DNA of 64,000 bases from Plotosus lineatus (GCA_024760905.1 CM045733.1:11005001-11069000), one strand, 5' to 3'; shown: positions 1 through 11,351, counted from the stretch's first letter. Notes: generated by a model not told the origin, from the letters alone. Numbers and translations are program-made.

Positions 1-83
1 AATCTGAAACAGCAAACTAGCCTAAAAATGCATTTTTCAACTATGGGAAGAGACCGGAGTACCCAGAGGGAACCCGTGCAAGC
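1..83 (-). repeat. SINE-2 copy, 3'-side fragment (split)
   Basis: Matches the body of SINE-2, a tRNA-headed repeat seen many times in this window (compare 8590-8875 and 11669-11935), here reversed. The copy stops at the terminal-inverted-repeat element beginning at 87 and resumes at 1339, so it is older than that insertion. Confidence 0.7.
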
Positions 84-86
84 ATA

Positions 87-1335
87 TACCCCATTTCACT
101 GGAGCTCGGAATGCAATGATCGTGGCGGAAAGGCACGGAACACACTCTACGGAGGAGCTTCGGCATTTTTACATAGAAAATGGATCAAAAACCTACGGAA
201 AATCGTACCCTCGGAACACCTTCGGAACGTTCACGGAATGTGCAGAAAAAACACGGAAAGACCGTGGTACAATCTCGGAATGCCTGCGTAAAAGCGCTCA
301 GATTACCTTCGGAACCAGTGCGGATTGCAAAGGAAGACCTTCGAATAATTCACGGAACAGTCACGGAAAGCACAGAACACTCGACGAATGACTATGGCAC
401 TACTCCATTTCAGAATGAAGAGCTACGGAATTATTGCGTCCAAAAGCACGTTCGTGGAAGATTTTGGCCTGACAGAAGAGGAGGAATACCTTCGGAATCG
501 GCGCGGAACACTCTACAGAGGAGCTTTGCCATTTTTACATGGAAAATGGGTCAAAAAACCTACGGAAAATTGTACCCTCGGAACACCTTCGGAACGTTCA
601 CGGAATGTGCAGAAAAAACACGGAAAGACCGTGGTACAATCTCCGAATGCATGTGTAAAAGCGCTTGGATTACCTTCGGAACCAGTGCGGATTGCAAAGG
701 AAGACCTTCGAATAATTCACGGAAGAGTCACGGAAAGCACAGAACACTCAAGGAATGATTATGGCGCTACTCCATTTCAGACGGAAGAGCTACGGAATGA
801 TTGCGCTCAAAAGCACGTTCGTGGAAGATTTTGGCCTGACAGAAGAGGAGGAATACCTTCGGAATCGGTGCGGAACACACTCTACAGAGGAGCTTTGGCA
901 TTTTTACATGGAAAATGGGTCAAAAACCTACGGAAAATTGTACCCTCGGAACACCTTCGGAACGTTCACGGAATGTGCAGAAAAAACACGGAAAGATCAT
1001 GGTACAATCTCGGAATGCATGCGTAAAAGCGCTCGGATTACCTTCGGAACCAGTGCGAATTGCAAAGGAAGACCTTCGAATGATTCACGGAACAGTCACG
1101 GAAAGTACGGAACACTCGAGGAACGACTATGGCACTACTCCATTTCAGAAGAAAGAGCTACGGAATGATTGCGCTCAAAAGCACGTTCGTAGAACATTTT
1201 GGCCTGACAGAAGAAGAGGAATAACTTCGGAATCGTACGTAAGGACACGGAAGATGACGGAATGACTGAGGAACGTTGGAGGATGACTACAGTTTTGCTT
1301 GCGCGAGTCTGCCGCGCTCCAGTGAAATGGAGGTA
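87..1335. mobile_element. Non-autonomous TIR DNA transposon filled with CGGAA-rich tandem repeats
   Basis: The ends are inverted repeats: TACCCCATTTCACTGGAGC at 87-105 and its reverse complement, with one extra base, at 1316-1335. Both are flanked by ATA (84-86 and 1336-1338), consistent with a 3-bp target-site duplication. The insertion splits a SINE-2 whose halves (1-83, 1339-1445) become contiguous if it is removed. The inside holds about three copies of a 366-369-bp unit and no transposase. A 3-bp duplication suggests a PIF/Harbinger-like enzyme, but ATA is not their usual TWA target, so the superfamily is left open. The many intact CpG sites suggest a young element. Confidence 0.75.
120..1235. 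repeat. Tandem repeat, about 367-bp unit, very dense in CGGAA
   Basis: The landmark ATTTTTACAT recurs at 165, 531 and 900, giving periods of 366 and 369 bp and about three copies. Each unit holds roughly 14 CGGAA pentamers, mostly as TTCGGAA, CACGGAA or TACGGAA, against fewer than one expected by chance. Reading frames of 87-212 codons arise from the repetition and are not genes. Confidence 0.85.
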
Positions 1336-1338
1336 ATA

Positions 1339-1445
1339 GGGAGAACATGCTAACTCCACACAGAAGAGCCTCTACCGAGCCTGGGACTCGAACCCATGAT
1401 CTTCTTGCTGTGAAGTGAATGTGCTAAACACTACAGCCCAGCAGT
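1339..1445 (-). repeat. SINE-2 copy, tRNA-head half (split)
   Basis: Continuation of the copy at 1-83. It contains the reversed tRNA-like head with a B-box (GGGACTCGAACCC region) and the 'cttcttgctgtgaag' block typical of the family. Confidence 0.7.
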
Positions 1446-1769
1446 TCATGCCAAAATCTGAACTGCATAAATGAGGATTATGTTAGACAATTTTGCTGAA
1501 ACTGCACCAGGCTTCTTGAAGGGGATATGAGTCTGTTTAGGTTTGCATATTCATGGATATATTCACCAAGCCTTGCATATTAATATGAGTGCAGATGTAC
1601 TGTTGAAGTGCGTACAGCACCCTTAAAGCAGATATACACATTATTTATTGTCTTGTTCACACAAATTAACAATCTTTCAGAAAGAAGTTCTGCATTGCAA
1701 AGTCCTTGACTCTGGTCATGTTTGTATTACTCCTTCTAATGACGATCCCATTTCTATGAGCAAGAGCAT
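1446..1769. other. No recognised feature
   Basis: AT-rich sequence inside the first intron of chst11; no coding, RNA or repeat signal seen. Confidence 0.5.
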
Positions 1770-2014
1770 ACATTCAATTTCTGAACTGCAGGGAGGCTAG
1801 CGCCCATCTCAGCCGACTCTGGGCGAGGACAGAGTGCACCCTGAACAGCTCGCCAGGCCATCGCAGGGCTGGAACTCTCTGACAGATAGGCAGCCTACTC
1901 TTGATGAAAATCATTCACTGGAGGGACAGCAGCGAGAACTCGTTAATAGTGGGGCTTGAACCCCAAACCTTGGGATCAGTAATCCAGTACTCTACCACTG
2001 GACCACAACTGTCC
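1770..2014 (-). repeat. SINE-1b copy
   Basis: Reversed copy with the L2-like tail (landmark 'ctcagccgactctgggcga'), then the SINE-1 body and tRNA-like head ending near 2014. Part of the body is deleted. Confidence 0.65.
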
Positions 2015-2350
2015 TGAGAAATAACAGTAAAAATATAAAATACATGTGAATTTAATGTAAAAAATATCACATTTCAGGTCCTTAGAGGCACCACAGGTTC
2101 CTTATACTGTATATTTTAAAGATTTTTGGAGGCACTGAAGAAACCCATAAATCAATTAATTATTCAACATCAGGATCTCTTAGCATCTGTCCTGTCCTTC
2201 AGGTTACCTGATCCAACTCCTTAATTAGTTGATCACATGGATGAGGTATGTGTAGAAATGTTGGAACTGTAGAGGACAGGGTGGTGGTGGTGGTGGTGGT
2301 GGTGCTGTGGGTTCTCATGACTGTAGTTAACCCATACTCTATCATCATCA

Positions 2351-2685
2351 TCATTCATTCATTCATTCATTCATTCAATCATTCATTTTCTGAACTGCTT
2401 AATCCTATTAGGGTTGTAGGGTATGTAGGAAGGCTGGAGCCTATGTCAACCGGCTCTGAGTGAAGGCAGTATACACCCTGGACAGCTCGCAGGCCATCAC
2501 AGGGCCAACAAACACAGGACCATTCACACTCACACCTGGGTCAATTTGGAACAGTAAACTAGCCTCATGTGCTTCGCACTGTGGGAAGAACCTGAAGTAC
2601 CGATGGAACCCCATGCATGCACTCTAACCCCAAACCTTCTTACTGGGATCCGTGGTCTTGCTCACTATTATGCCATCGTGCCGCC
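2351..2685 (-). repeat. SINE-2 copy
   Basis: Reversed, near full-length. Begins with an ATTC-repeat 3' tail, continues through the shared 'gaactgcttaatcctatta' tail, and ends with the tRNA-like head near 2685. Confidence 0.7.
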
Positions 2686-2727
2686 AATCATCATTCTTAT
2701 TCTTCTTTTTCTTATGATTCCCATTTG

Positions 2728-3057
2728 CTAATTTTCTGTAAACGCTTAATCCTATGTAACGTCGCGGGAAGGCTGGTGCCCATCTTAGCCGACTCTGGGC
2801 GAGGGCAGAGTACACCCTGGAGAGCTCGCCAGGCCATCGCAGGGCGGAAACACGCTGATGGCTTTGCAGATACTCTTGTTGATGGTCAGCAATGGTTCTT
2901 TTACATGAACCTTACACCATAGACAGTGAGAGACACAGCCGGCCTTTGATAACCCAGTTAGTGGCACGAGGGGGACAGTGACAACCCGTGGAGAGTGGGG
3001 CTTGAAACCCCAACCTTAGGATCAATGATCCAGCACCATTACCACCATGCCACCACC
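2728..3057 (-). repeat. SINE-1b copy
   Basis: Reversed, essentially full-length copy: L2-like tail, body with 'agcaatggttcttttacatg', and head with the B-box next to 'ggggcttgaaa', ending in the ACCACC-rich 5' end. Confidence 0.75.
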
Positions 3058-3163
3058 TTCTTCTTCTTCTTCTTCTTCTTATTATTATTGTTATTATTAT
3101 TATTGTTATTATTATTATTGTTATTATTATTATTGTTATTATTATTGTTATTATTATTATTAG
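3058..3163. repeat. (TTC)n / (TTA,TTG)n trinucleotide repeat
   Basis: Uninterrupted TTC repeats followed by TTA/TTG repeats. It generates a poly-Phe/poly-Leu frame that is not a gene. Confidence 0.95.
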
Positions 3164-4068
3164 AGATGGGTCACTTTAAAAGCTTTGCGATTGCGCACGA
3201 GTTGGTGTTCTCGATGACTCACCGCTTCCACACTGTCAGTGATCCTGTTGCTCACTTAACTCGTTTAACTCCTTTGTCTGCTTCAGCCATTAGCGGCATG
3301 TCTGTCTGTCTGTCTGTCTGTCTGTCGCCGTGCATGCGCAATAACGGAAAGCGACGGAAGGCAGGAGCGCGCGCGTGGAAATTCCGCACGAACAAAGTTT
3401 CGACCGCCTTTGAAACTTCTCCACTGTTCTGCTGCAGTCTGGATAAAACAAAAGCGACAACTTTAAAACAACGCCACACTCCAGTAGGCTATAAAACCGC
3501 ATGGCACGAACAACGGGTTGCCATGGTTACATCATCTGGCGTACTATTTTGGCCTGCTGCTAATTTGCACGGTCGCATGCGGACTGGGGACGCGTCCACA
3601 TGTACCCGCCTTGACTTGTCTCGTGCTCCTGCCTTCCAGGCAGATCAGATCAATACTGTACATATCATTGGTAAAAGATGCGCGTGCACGGCATCCCGAA
3701 ATGCCTGTCGGTCAGAGACGCGCGCTCAGTGTGTCATCAATGATGCGTTTGTTTATTATTATTATGGGGCTGATGTTCCCAGGGAGCGCACAGAATATCC
3801 TCCACTGTCCGCCTGCAAACTCAATGCAAACAATGCTAACAATGTGCGAGTGGCTGAAATGGGCGCACAGTTCGGAATCAGTGTGACGTGTTTAGGAATT
3901 TGCAAAGGTAGAACTTTGATCCCATCTCACTGTTCATGTGATTTAAAAAGCGATGAAACATTCAAACATAACAAGGGTCATTCCAGCAATCTGTAAATAC
4001 AAATGGAATTAAAATTAAAAAACAAACAAACAAAAAAAAAACCCAAGAATCATGCATGCGGATCCTAC
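3164..4068. other. chst11 intron 1, 5' portion; CG-containing unique sequence
   Basis: Just downstream of the chst11 first coding exon. The sequence is richer in CpG than its surroundings and includes a (TGTC)n run near 3299-3326. No other exon is recognised. It could be part of the chst11 CpG island or a proximal intronic regulatory region, which is inference from position only. Confidence 0.4.
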
Positions 4069-4186
4069 CTGGCTGGAACATACTTTGGAAATAAAAGATG
4101 ACCAGAATAAAAGATCCCAAACATGTGGCGAGGACCATCCGGCAAATCCTGCTCATCCTCATCAGGTCGAATAGCATCTGTTTCAT
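4069..4186 (-). CDS. chst11: Carbohydrate sulfotransferase 11, first coding exon (partial gene)
   Basis: Encodes 39 residues plus one base. CHST11 (chondroitin 4-O-sulfotransferase 1) is a Golgi type II membrane enzyme that transfers sulfate from PAPS to C4 of GalNAc in chondroitin. Only its membrane anchor is encoded here: a short cytosolic N terminus, then a hydrophobic segment at about residues 17-37 containing [18 protein letters not shown], a block I recognise as nearly identical in vertebrate CHST11. The start is the ATG at 4186. The exon ends in CCAG|GTAGGA, a proper donor in phase 1, where the mammalian gene also breaks. The catalytic exons lie beyond the left edge, fitting the very long first intron of this gene. 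Among the HNK-1-family sulfotransferases this N terminus is diagnostic for CHST11. Confidence 0.93.
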
Positions 4187-4470
4187 GGCTCAGCGGAGAG
4201 AAACACGAGGGGACACAGAGACAGAGAGACACGGGGACCAGTGTGCGCGTGTGCGTGCGTGTCTTGGTTTCAGTCTGAACCGCGATCTGATGATGCTGAT
4301 GCTGCTGTGCTCGGGCTGCTCACTAGACGAGAAACCGGGTTGCCAGGTTGTGACTGGATCCAACTCAGGGATCCACCGAATGGGATGTAAACATGATGCC
4401 CAAATAAGGACGTCCGGATTTAGCGCGTTGCAAGGACAATGGAGAAATGAATAGAATATGATTCCTGTCA
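4187..4470 (-). promoter_or_regulatory. chst11: Probable chst11 5' UTR / proximal promoter
   Basis: Lies immediately upstream of the chst11 start codon on the minus strand and is fairly rich in G, C and CpG. No TATA box or transcription start can be fixed. Assignment rests on position. Confidence 0.4.
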
Positions 4471-4712
4471 ATCTGTTTATTATCAGGCTTAAATGTTGTG
4501 CACGAGCCATTCAAGCCCTTTGAAAGTTTATAAACTTTGAAAAATTGGGAAAGTCTGTGGTTAGAACCTCAAACGTTTCACGTGGATGCAATCGATTTTG
4601 ATATTATTCTGCCATACAGAATGATCACATGATAACAATATAAGATTCTTTCTATTACAGCACATGATGATGTTATTATAACCTGAAAGCTTCGTGCTGT
4701 AATGTGAAGAAT

Positions 4713-7700
4713 CTTCTTCTTTTCCTTTCGGCTTTTCCCTTCAGGGGTCGCCACAGCGAATCATCTGCCTCCATCTCACCCTATCCTTTGCATCTTCTTC
4801 TCTTACACCAACGACCTTCATGTCCTCCTTTACCACATCCATGAATCGTCTCTTTGGTCTTCCTCTAGGCCTTTTGCCTGGTAGTTCCAGCCTCAGCATC
4901 CTATTACCAATATACTCACTATCCCTCCTCTGTACATGTCCAAACCATCTCAATCTAGCCTCTCTGACTTTGTCTCCAAAACGTCTTACATGTGCTGTCC
5001 CTCTGATGTGCTCATTCCTAATCCTATCCATCATCGTTACTCCCAAAGAGAACCTCAACATTTTCATCTCTGCTACCTCCAACTCTGCCTCCTGTCTTTT
5101 CCCCAGGGCCACTGTTTCTAACCCATACAGCATCGTTGGCCTCAACACCGTTTTGTACACTTTTCCTTTCATTTTTGCCGATACCCTCCTATCACACATC
5201 ACACCGGACACTTTTCTCCAACCATTCCAACCTGCCTGCACACGCTTCTTGACCTCTTTTCCACACTCTCCATTGCTCTGGATTGTTGAGCCTAAGTACT
5301 TAAAATCCTCCACCTTTCTTATCTCTGCTCCCTGTAATCTCACCGTTCCTCTTTGGTCCTTGTCATTCATGCACATGTATTCTGTCTTACTGAGGCTAAT
5401 CTTCATTCCCCTCCTTTCCAGGGCATACCTCCACCTCTCTAGATTTTCCTGCACTTGTTCTCTGCTCTCACTACAGATTACAATGTCATCTGCAAACATC
5501 ATAGTCCATGGGGAATCTTGTCTAACCTCGTCTGTCAGCCTGTCCATCACCATAGCGAACAAGAAGGGGCTGAGAGCTGACCCTTGATGCAGTCCCACCT
5601 CCACCTTGAACTCTTCTGTCACACCGACAGCACACCTCACCACTGTCTTACATCTCTCATACATGTCCTGCACCACTCTAACATACTTCTCTGCCACTCC
5701 AGACTTCCTCATGCAATACCACAGTTCTTCTCTCGGCACCCTGTCATATGCTTTCTCCAGATCCACAAAGGCACAATGCAGCTCCGTCTGACCTTCTCTG
5801 TACTTCTCCATTAACATCCTCAAGGCAAACACTGCATCTGTGGTGCTCTTTCTGGGCATGAAACCAAACTGTTGTTCACAAATGCTGACTTCTGCCCTTA
5901 GTCTAGCTTCCACTATTCTTTCCCATAACTTCATCGTATGGCTCATCAACTTTATCCCTCTGTAGTTGCCACAACTCTGCACGTCTCCCTTGTTCTTAAA
6001 AATGGGCACCAGCACACGTCTCCTCCATTCCTCTGGCATCCTCTCACTCTCTAAGACCTTGTTAAATGTTCTTGTCAGAAAATCTACTGCTACCTCTCCT
6101 AGACACTTCCATACCTCCACCGGTATGTCATCAGGACCAACTGCCTTTCCATTCTTCATCCTCTTCAATGCCCTCCTCACTTCACCCTTACTAATCTTTG
6201 CTACTTCCTGGTCCTCAACAGTCACCTCTTCTACTCTTTTTCTCTCTCATTTTCCTCATTCATCAGCTCTTCAAAGTACTCTTTCCATCTTCCCAGCACA
6301 CTTCTGTCATCAGTCAATACATTTCCCTCTCTGTCCTTTATCAATCTAACTTGCTGCACGTCCTTCCCATCTCTATTTCTCTGCTGTGCCAACCTGTATA
6401 AATCATTTTCTCCTCCTTACTTTCCAGCCGAGCATACAAGTCATCAAACGCACTCTGTTTGGCCTTTGACACTGCTACCTTTGCCTTACGCTGTGTCTCC
6501 CTGTACTCCTGTTTACTCTCTTCGGTTTTGTCAATGTCCCACTTCTTCTTAGCTAATCTCTTCCTTTGTACACACTCCTGCACTTCCTCATTCCACCACC
6601 AAGTCTCCTTATCTACTTTCCTTCCAGATGACACACCAAGTATTCTCCTACCTGTCTCCCTGATCACATTCGCTGTAGTTGTCCAGTCATCTGGAAGCAC
6701 TTCCTGACCACCCAAAGCCTGTTTCAACTCCTCCTTGAAGACAACCCGACACTCTTCCTTTTCAACTTCCACCACTTTGTCTTCTGCTCTGCCTTTGCCT
6801 TCTTCACCTTCCTCACCATCAGCATCATCCTGCACACCACCATCCTATGCTGTTTGGCAACACTCTCACCCACTACTACTTTGCAGTCACTGACTTCCTT
6901 TAAATTACATCGCCTGCACAAGATGTAGTCTACCTGTGTGCTCCTACCTCCACTTTTATAAGTCACCCTATGCTCCTCTCTCTTCTGGAAGAAAGTATTC
7001 ACCACAGCCATTTCCATCCTTTTTGCAAAATCTACCAACATCTGTCCTTCTGCGTTCCTGTCCTGGATACCAAACCTACCCATCACTTCCTCGTCCCCTC
7101 TGTTTCCTGCACCAACATGTCCATTGAAGTCTGCCCCAATGACCACTCTTTCACCTCTGGGGGTACTCTGCATCACTTCATCTAACTCCCTCCAGAATCT
7201 CTCCTTCTCTTCTCGCTCACATCCTGTCTGTGGGGCATAAGCACTAACAACATTGACCATCACACCTTTAATTTCTAACTTGAGACTCATCACTCTGTCT
7301 GACACTCTTTTCACTTCTAGAACATTCCTGGCAAACTCCTCCTTCAAGATGACTCCGACTCCATTTCTCTTCCCATCCACACCGTGATAAAACAGCTTAA
7401 ACCCTGCTCCTATGCTTCTAGCCTTGCGACCTTTCCACCTGGTCTCCTGAACACACAGTATGTCCACCTTCCTCCTCTGCATCATGTCAGCCAGCTCTCT
7501 ACCTTTTCCTGTCATAGTTCCAATATTCAAAGTCCCTACTTTCAGTCCTAGACTCATGCCTTTCCTCTTCTCTCTCTGGCAACGGACACGCCTCCCGCCT
7601 CTCCTTCTTCGACGTCTTCGACCAACAGTAGTCCAATTTCCATCAGCACCCTGTTGGTTGACGGCACTGATGGCGGTCGTTGTTAACCCGGGCCTCGACC

Positions 7701-7855
7701 GATCCGGTATGTCATTCTTTCTTGTGATTCGCATAGTTTATTTGGCATTTGTTTTACGCCGGATGCCCTTCCTGACGCAACCCTCTGCATTTATCCGGGC
7801 TTGGGACCGGCGTGAGGGAGAGACACTGGTTTGTGCCCCCCCCTCACGGCTGCAT
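4713..7855 (-). mobile_element. Full-length RTE-clade LINE
   Basis: A 3143-bp insertion flanked by a perfect 15-bp target-site duplication, TGTAATGTGAAGAAT, at 4698-4712 and 7856-7870. Read on the minus strand it has a short 5' UTR (7855-7735), an endonuclease/reverse transcriptase frame, and almost no 3' UTR. The stop lies in the sequence CGACCCCTGA at 4741, followed by about 25 bases ending in an AAGAAG-type tail. Length, order and the short 3' end are typical of RTE elements (the BovB/Expander group). The 5' UTR contains 'gtcaggaagggcatccggcg', also found in the SINE-1 body. Confidence 0.93.
4741..7734 (-). pseudogene. RTE endonuclease-reverse transcriptase polyprotein, frameshifted
   Basis: From 7734 an APE-type endonuclease is read with its catalytic landmarks: the LNIGT asparagine, the QETRW glutamate, GADFNGHVG, QVDYILC and a final histidine in KQHRM. 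This matches what databases often call craniofacial development protein 2-like. The frame breaks near 6755, continues in another frame (6835-6341), breaks again near 6400 and near 6235, and returns to the first frame for the reverse transcriptase (6225-4741). The RT domain shows GPDDIP, the KAYDRVPRE palm motif, LHQGSALSPFLF and the FADD catalytic box, and ends in a conserved C-terminal tail. Each break looks like a single-base change in a short homopolymer. The copy is therefore recently inserted but not able to make a full protein. Confidence 0.9.
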
Positions 7856-7882
7856 TGTAATGTGAAGAATATTATACAGTAT

Positions 7883-8131
7883 TAGGGTCACAGGGAGGCT
7901 GGCGTCCGTCTCAGCCATCGTGGGGCCAACACTCACACCTTGGTGTGTCCTGGAACAGCCAGCCAGTTAGCTTACTGTGCATGTTTTTGGTCTGTGGGAG
8001 GAAACTGGAGTACCTGGTGAAAACCCACGCTAGCACAGCGAGAACATGCAAACTCCACACAGAAGTGCCAAAGCCAGGCCTTGTTGCTGTGAGGCGGACG
8101 TGCTAACCACTACACCACCGTAAGGTCAAGT
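7883..8131 (-). repeat. SINE-2 copy
   Basis: Reversed, nearly complete. Contains 'ctgtgggaggaaactggag', 'actccacacagaa' and the tRNA-like head 'gtgctaaccactacaccacc'. Confidence 0.75.
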
Positions 8132-8134
8132 CTG

Positions 8135-8436
8135 TTGGGTTTTTAGACCCGAACCTAGTGGCTCATCAGGCCGGTACTTATCCCCGGTTTCTGTAGCGTG
8201 AAGCGACCAGGAGTTCAACTCGTCCTGGATGGGACGCTAGTCCATCGCAGGTCACCTTCCCAGTATTTTTTTTTTTTTTTTTACTGGTACCCATTTATAC
8301 TGCTGGGTGAACAGAGGCACACTTGTGGTTGAGACCTTGCCCAGGGGTCTTAGCACAGTGGGGGTCTCAGTGGGATTCGAACTCACAACCTCCCGATCAT
8401 GAGCGCAGTACCCTAACCATTACACCACCAGCCCCA
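8135..8436 (-). repeat. SINE-3 copy
   Basis: Reversed member of another tRNA-headed SINE. Landmarks are 'gctcatcaggccggtactta', 'cccatttatactgctgggtg' and a head reading 'ccctaaccattacaccacc' with a GATTCGAACTC B-box. Other copies are at 33690, 44024/45195 and 58531. Confidence 0.75.
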
Positions 8437-8589
8437 CATACTACACCACAGTGCTGCCCACATTATAACAATAAAGGTTTAATGTTATAACACTGTAATA
8501 TATATCACATTAGAATTTTTTTTTACATTGCAACAGTACTGTATGTTTTCATGTTATTCTGATATATAAACTTATGAGATTAAAATAAA

Positions 8590-8875
8590 CACCTCACAGC
8601 AAGAAAGTCTTGAGTTTGAGTCCAGGTCTTAGGGTGTTTCTGCGTGGAGTTTGCATGTTCTCTCTGTGCTGGTCCGTCTGGTTTTTCCCAGGTACTCCAG
8701 TGTCCTCCACATGTCTAAAACATGCACATTAATTGGCGGTTCCAAATTTCCCCTAGTTGTGAATGTGAGTGTGAACGGCTGTGTGTGTTTCCCTGCTATG
8801 GTCTGTCAAGTGGTTCAGGGTGTACCCTGCCTTAGTCCGGTGTTGGGTAAGACCCGTCAAATGAGTGAGTGAGTA
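8590..8875 (+). repeat. SINE-2 copy, head truncated
   Basis: Forward orientation from 'cctcacagcaagaaagtc' to a GAGT-repeat tail at about 8875; the first part of the tRNA-like head is missing. Confidence 0.7.
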
Positions 8876-8927
8876 TTTTAAGATTATATAATTTGAAATT
8901 AGATCAATAAACAATAGCTGTTATTAC

Positions 8928-9150
8928 CCCCAGTGCAGCTAACTGGGTTATCAAAGGCCAGCCATGTCTGTCGCTGCCTATGGCGTGAGGTTAATGTAAA
9001 ACAACCATTGCTGATGTTCACCAAGAGTAGCTGCATAGTCGTCAGCATGTTTCTGCCCCGCAGTGGCCTGGCGAGCTGTACAGGGTGTACGCTGCCCTCG
9101 CCAGAGTCAGCTGAGATTGGCACCAGCCTCCCCACGATCCTAATTTGGGA
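8928..9150 (+). repeat. SINE-1b copy, head truncated
   Basis: Forward. Starts inside the body at 'cagtgcagctaactgggtta'. At 'cagcatgtttctgccccgca' it switches from the SINE-1 body to the L2-like tail 'ggcctggcgagctgt', showing the junction clearly. Confidence 0.75.
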
Positions 9151-10555
9151 ATGTATGAATGCTATTTTGCTATTAGCTATAATGCTATATACAAAAGCTA
9201 TTATAAACTTATGTTAAATGTGATACTGATCTTTTTGTATCAGAGTGGAAGCAATGTGCTGTCCTATTGTAAAACTTTACATTTGTACAATTTCACTACA
9301 AAACCAAGAAATTGTTTTTTAAAATGTTTACACAGAGTACTTTTTAAAGTCAAAATGTTAATTTAAGGGAAGAAGTCATCTCAAGGAGAAGGAAAGCTTG
9401 CCATGCTAATACGCCACTCCCTCCTGGGGCCTTGTGTCATTATTTAATCATAAATGTAATGAAAACTGTTATTGATTAAAATCAATATGGGACCCCATCA
9501 AAACTTAATTTATTTATAAACAGCAAAAAGCAGATAATTAGACTGACGAATAAATTATGACCTAGACTTGAAAATAGTAACCCACCCAATTTTGTCCAAA
9601 TTAAATTAGACAATTACATATATGGTTACATTAAAAAACATAATTGAAGAAAAATATATTTAGCTTTTTTGACCAGAAAAAAATTCAGTTTTTAATTGTA
9701 ATAAACGCTCAGGATTAATTCCTTTTATTTTTGTTTGAAATCAAATTTACGTAAAATAATTTATGTATATTCTCTCCTTAAAATGCCTTAATATAGCTAA
9801 TACTTAAAATAGGTATATGCTATTTAAAGAAAAGGTAAATGTGCTATTTTAAAATAATTTGAAACGAATTTAATAGGTAAATTGGATGAGAAACAATAGA
9901 AAGAGGTATTTGACTCAATCTGGCAACCCGACGCTGAAAGCCGTCCCTGGAGTGAACTATTCTTCTCTGAATCACGGGGGACGCCGTCGGCAACGAGTCG
10001 CTTGTCTCCCCCTGTGGTGAGAAAATGAACTCGTCCATACAGTGAGGGGGATCCATGATACGATATATAACATATAGCTATCAAAATAATAAGCAATAAA
10101 AATAATAAAACAATACAAATAATTCATTCAAATGTTTTGAGTTACCAGTGAATGGTTCGTTTTGCCCATAGGTCACATTCATTCATTTAAATTCTCTCAT
10201 CAGTATGGATGTTGTATGCAGCACTACACATCAGTATTAGTGCAGTGAGGAGTGATAATATAAATGCAATGCCCATAAACTGCACATGATATACAGAAAT
10301 TACATGCATGCAAGATAAATATATGCTAGTGTAATATAAACAGGTTTATATATTCGATAGATGCATTTGCAGATGGAACCTGAAGTGAGTAATAATTACA
10401 GTACTGTATTCAACATGCAGCAAATAAGTAGAATAAAACATGTAGTATATCATTAAAGCAGGATATAGTGTTAGTTTTAAACAGTACTCAGGATAAGGAA
10501 TACAATTTATACCTAGTAATACTATATGAATTTCATTTGTATAATATAAGGACTG
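9151..10555. other. AT-rich intergenic sequence without recognised feature
   Basis: Mostly AT-rich unique sequence. A G+C-richer patch at about 9920-10040 stands out but encodes nothing I recognise. Confidence 0.5.
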
Positions 10556-10918
10556 TACCAGTAGTGGTCTAGTGGTATAGGGCACTGGATCGCTGATCCA
10601 AAGGTTGGGGGTTCGAGTCCCACTCTCCACAAGGTTGTTCCTGTCCCCCCCCAGTGCAGCTAACTGGGTTATCAAAGGCGGGCCATGTCTGTCACTGTCT
10701 ATGGTGAGAGGCATGTAAAAGAACCATTGCTGACTTTCATAAAGAGTAGCTGCAAAGTCGTCAGCGTGTTTCTGTCCCTTGCTAAAAGGGTTGTGACAGG
10801 AAGGGCATCCGACGTAAAAAAAAAACAAACTTCTGCCAAATCAAACGTGCGAATCAAGATGATTCGCTGTGGCGACTCCAGAGTAAAAGGGAAAAAGCCG
10901 AAAGGAAGACAGACCAGT
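10556..10918 (+). repeat. SINE-1 copy, full length
   Basis: tRNA-like head with A-box 'tggtctagtggtatagg' and B-box GGTTCGAGTCC, central body, then the RTE-derived segments 'aggaagggcatccgacg' and 'gattcgctgtggcgactcc', ending 'aaaaagccgaaaggaag'. Confidence 0.85.
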
Positions 10919-11297
10919 GTATAAACACTCCAGTAAATGTTTTATTCAAGGTTTGAACATTTGGACAAATAATAAACAACAAAAATAAAGAAGATTGTTC
11001 CATCTTCATAACCTTTAGCAAACACATTATTTGAAAAGCTTTTACCCTGTGTGGAACTGATATGAAAATAAAATAAAAATAAAAAAACCTCAACCGTGCA
11101 CCTTTAGTTATTTACAGAAATAGCTTGCTGTGTGTATGGAAGGTGAGATGATGAGTCTATTTGAGCAGAGCAAGTTTTTGTCGTCCTGGTACTAAATAGC
11201 TTTTGTTATTTTCACTTGAGTTTAAAAATAATCACATTATTCTTTTACAGTACTGTAAAATCTGCGACACCTGCTGGTCAGTATTTGTAACTGCAGC
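10919..11297. other. No recognised feature
   Basis: AT-rich sequence between two SINEs; no gene or repeat family recognised. Confidence 0.45.
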
Positions 11298-11346
11298 TTG
11301 ATTGATTGATTGATTGATTGGTTGGTTGATTGATTGATTGATTAAT
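11298..11346. repeat. (TGAT)n microsatellite
   Basis: About twelve tetranucleotide units with a few TGGT variants. Confidence 0.9.
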
Positions 11347-11351
11347 GAGTC

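Noticed and set aside
28..1265. Overlapping open frames of 87-212 codons
   Set aside because: They follow the 367-bp tandem repeat in several frames at once, with the same peptide blocks recurring. No known protein.
2995..3996. 333-codon open frame
   Set aside because: Held open by the (TTC)n/(TTA)n repeat giving poly-Phe and poly-Leu; it starts inside a SINE and shows no domain.
4820..5587. 255-codon plus-strand frame
   Set aside because: Antisense to the RTE reverse transcriptase, which explains its openness.
7460..7885. 141-codon plus-strand frame
   Set aside because: Antisense to the RTE endonuclease and 5' UTR.
10562..10635. tRNA gene in the SINE-1 head
   Set aside because: Polymerase III boxes are kept but the cloverleaf is degenerate, and the same head recurs in full-length SINE-1 copies.
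10346..10828. 160-codon minus-strand frame
   Set aside because: Its first part is the reverse of a SINE-1; the same peptide appears at every SINE-1 copy.
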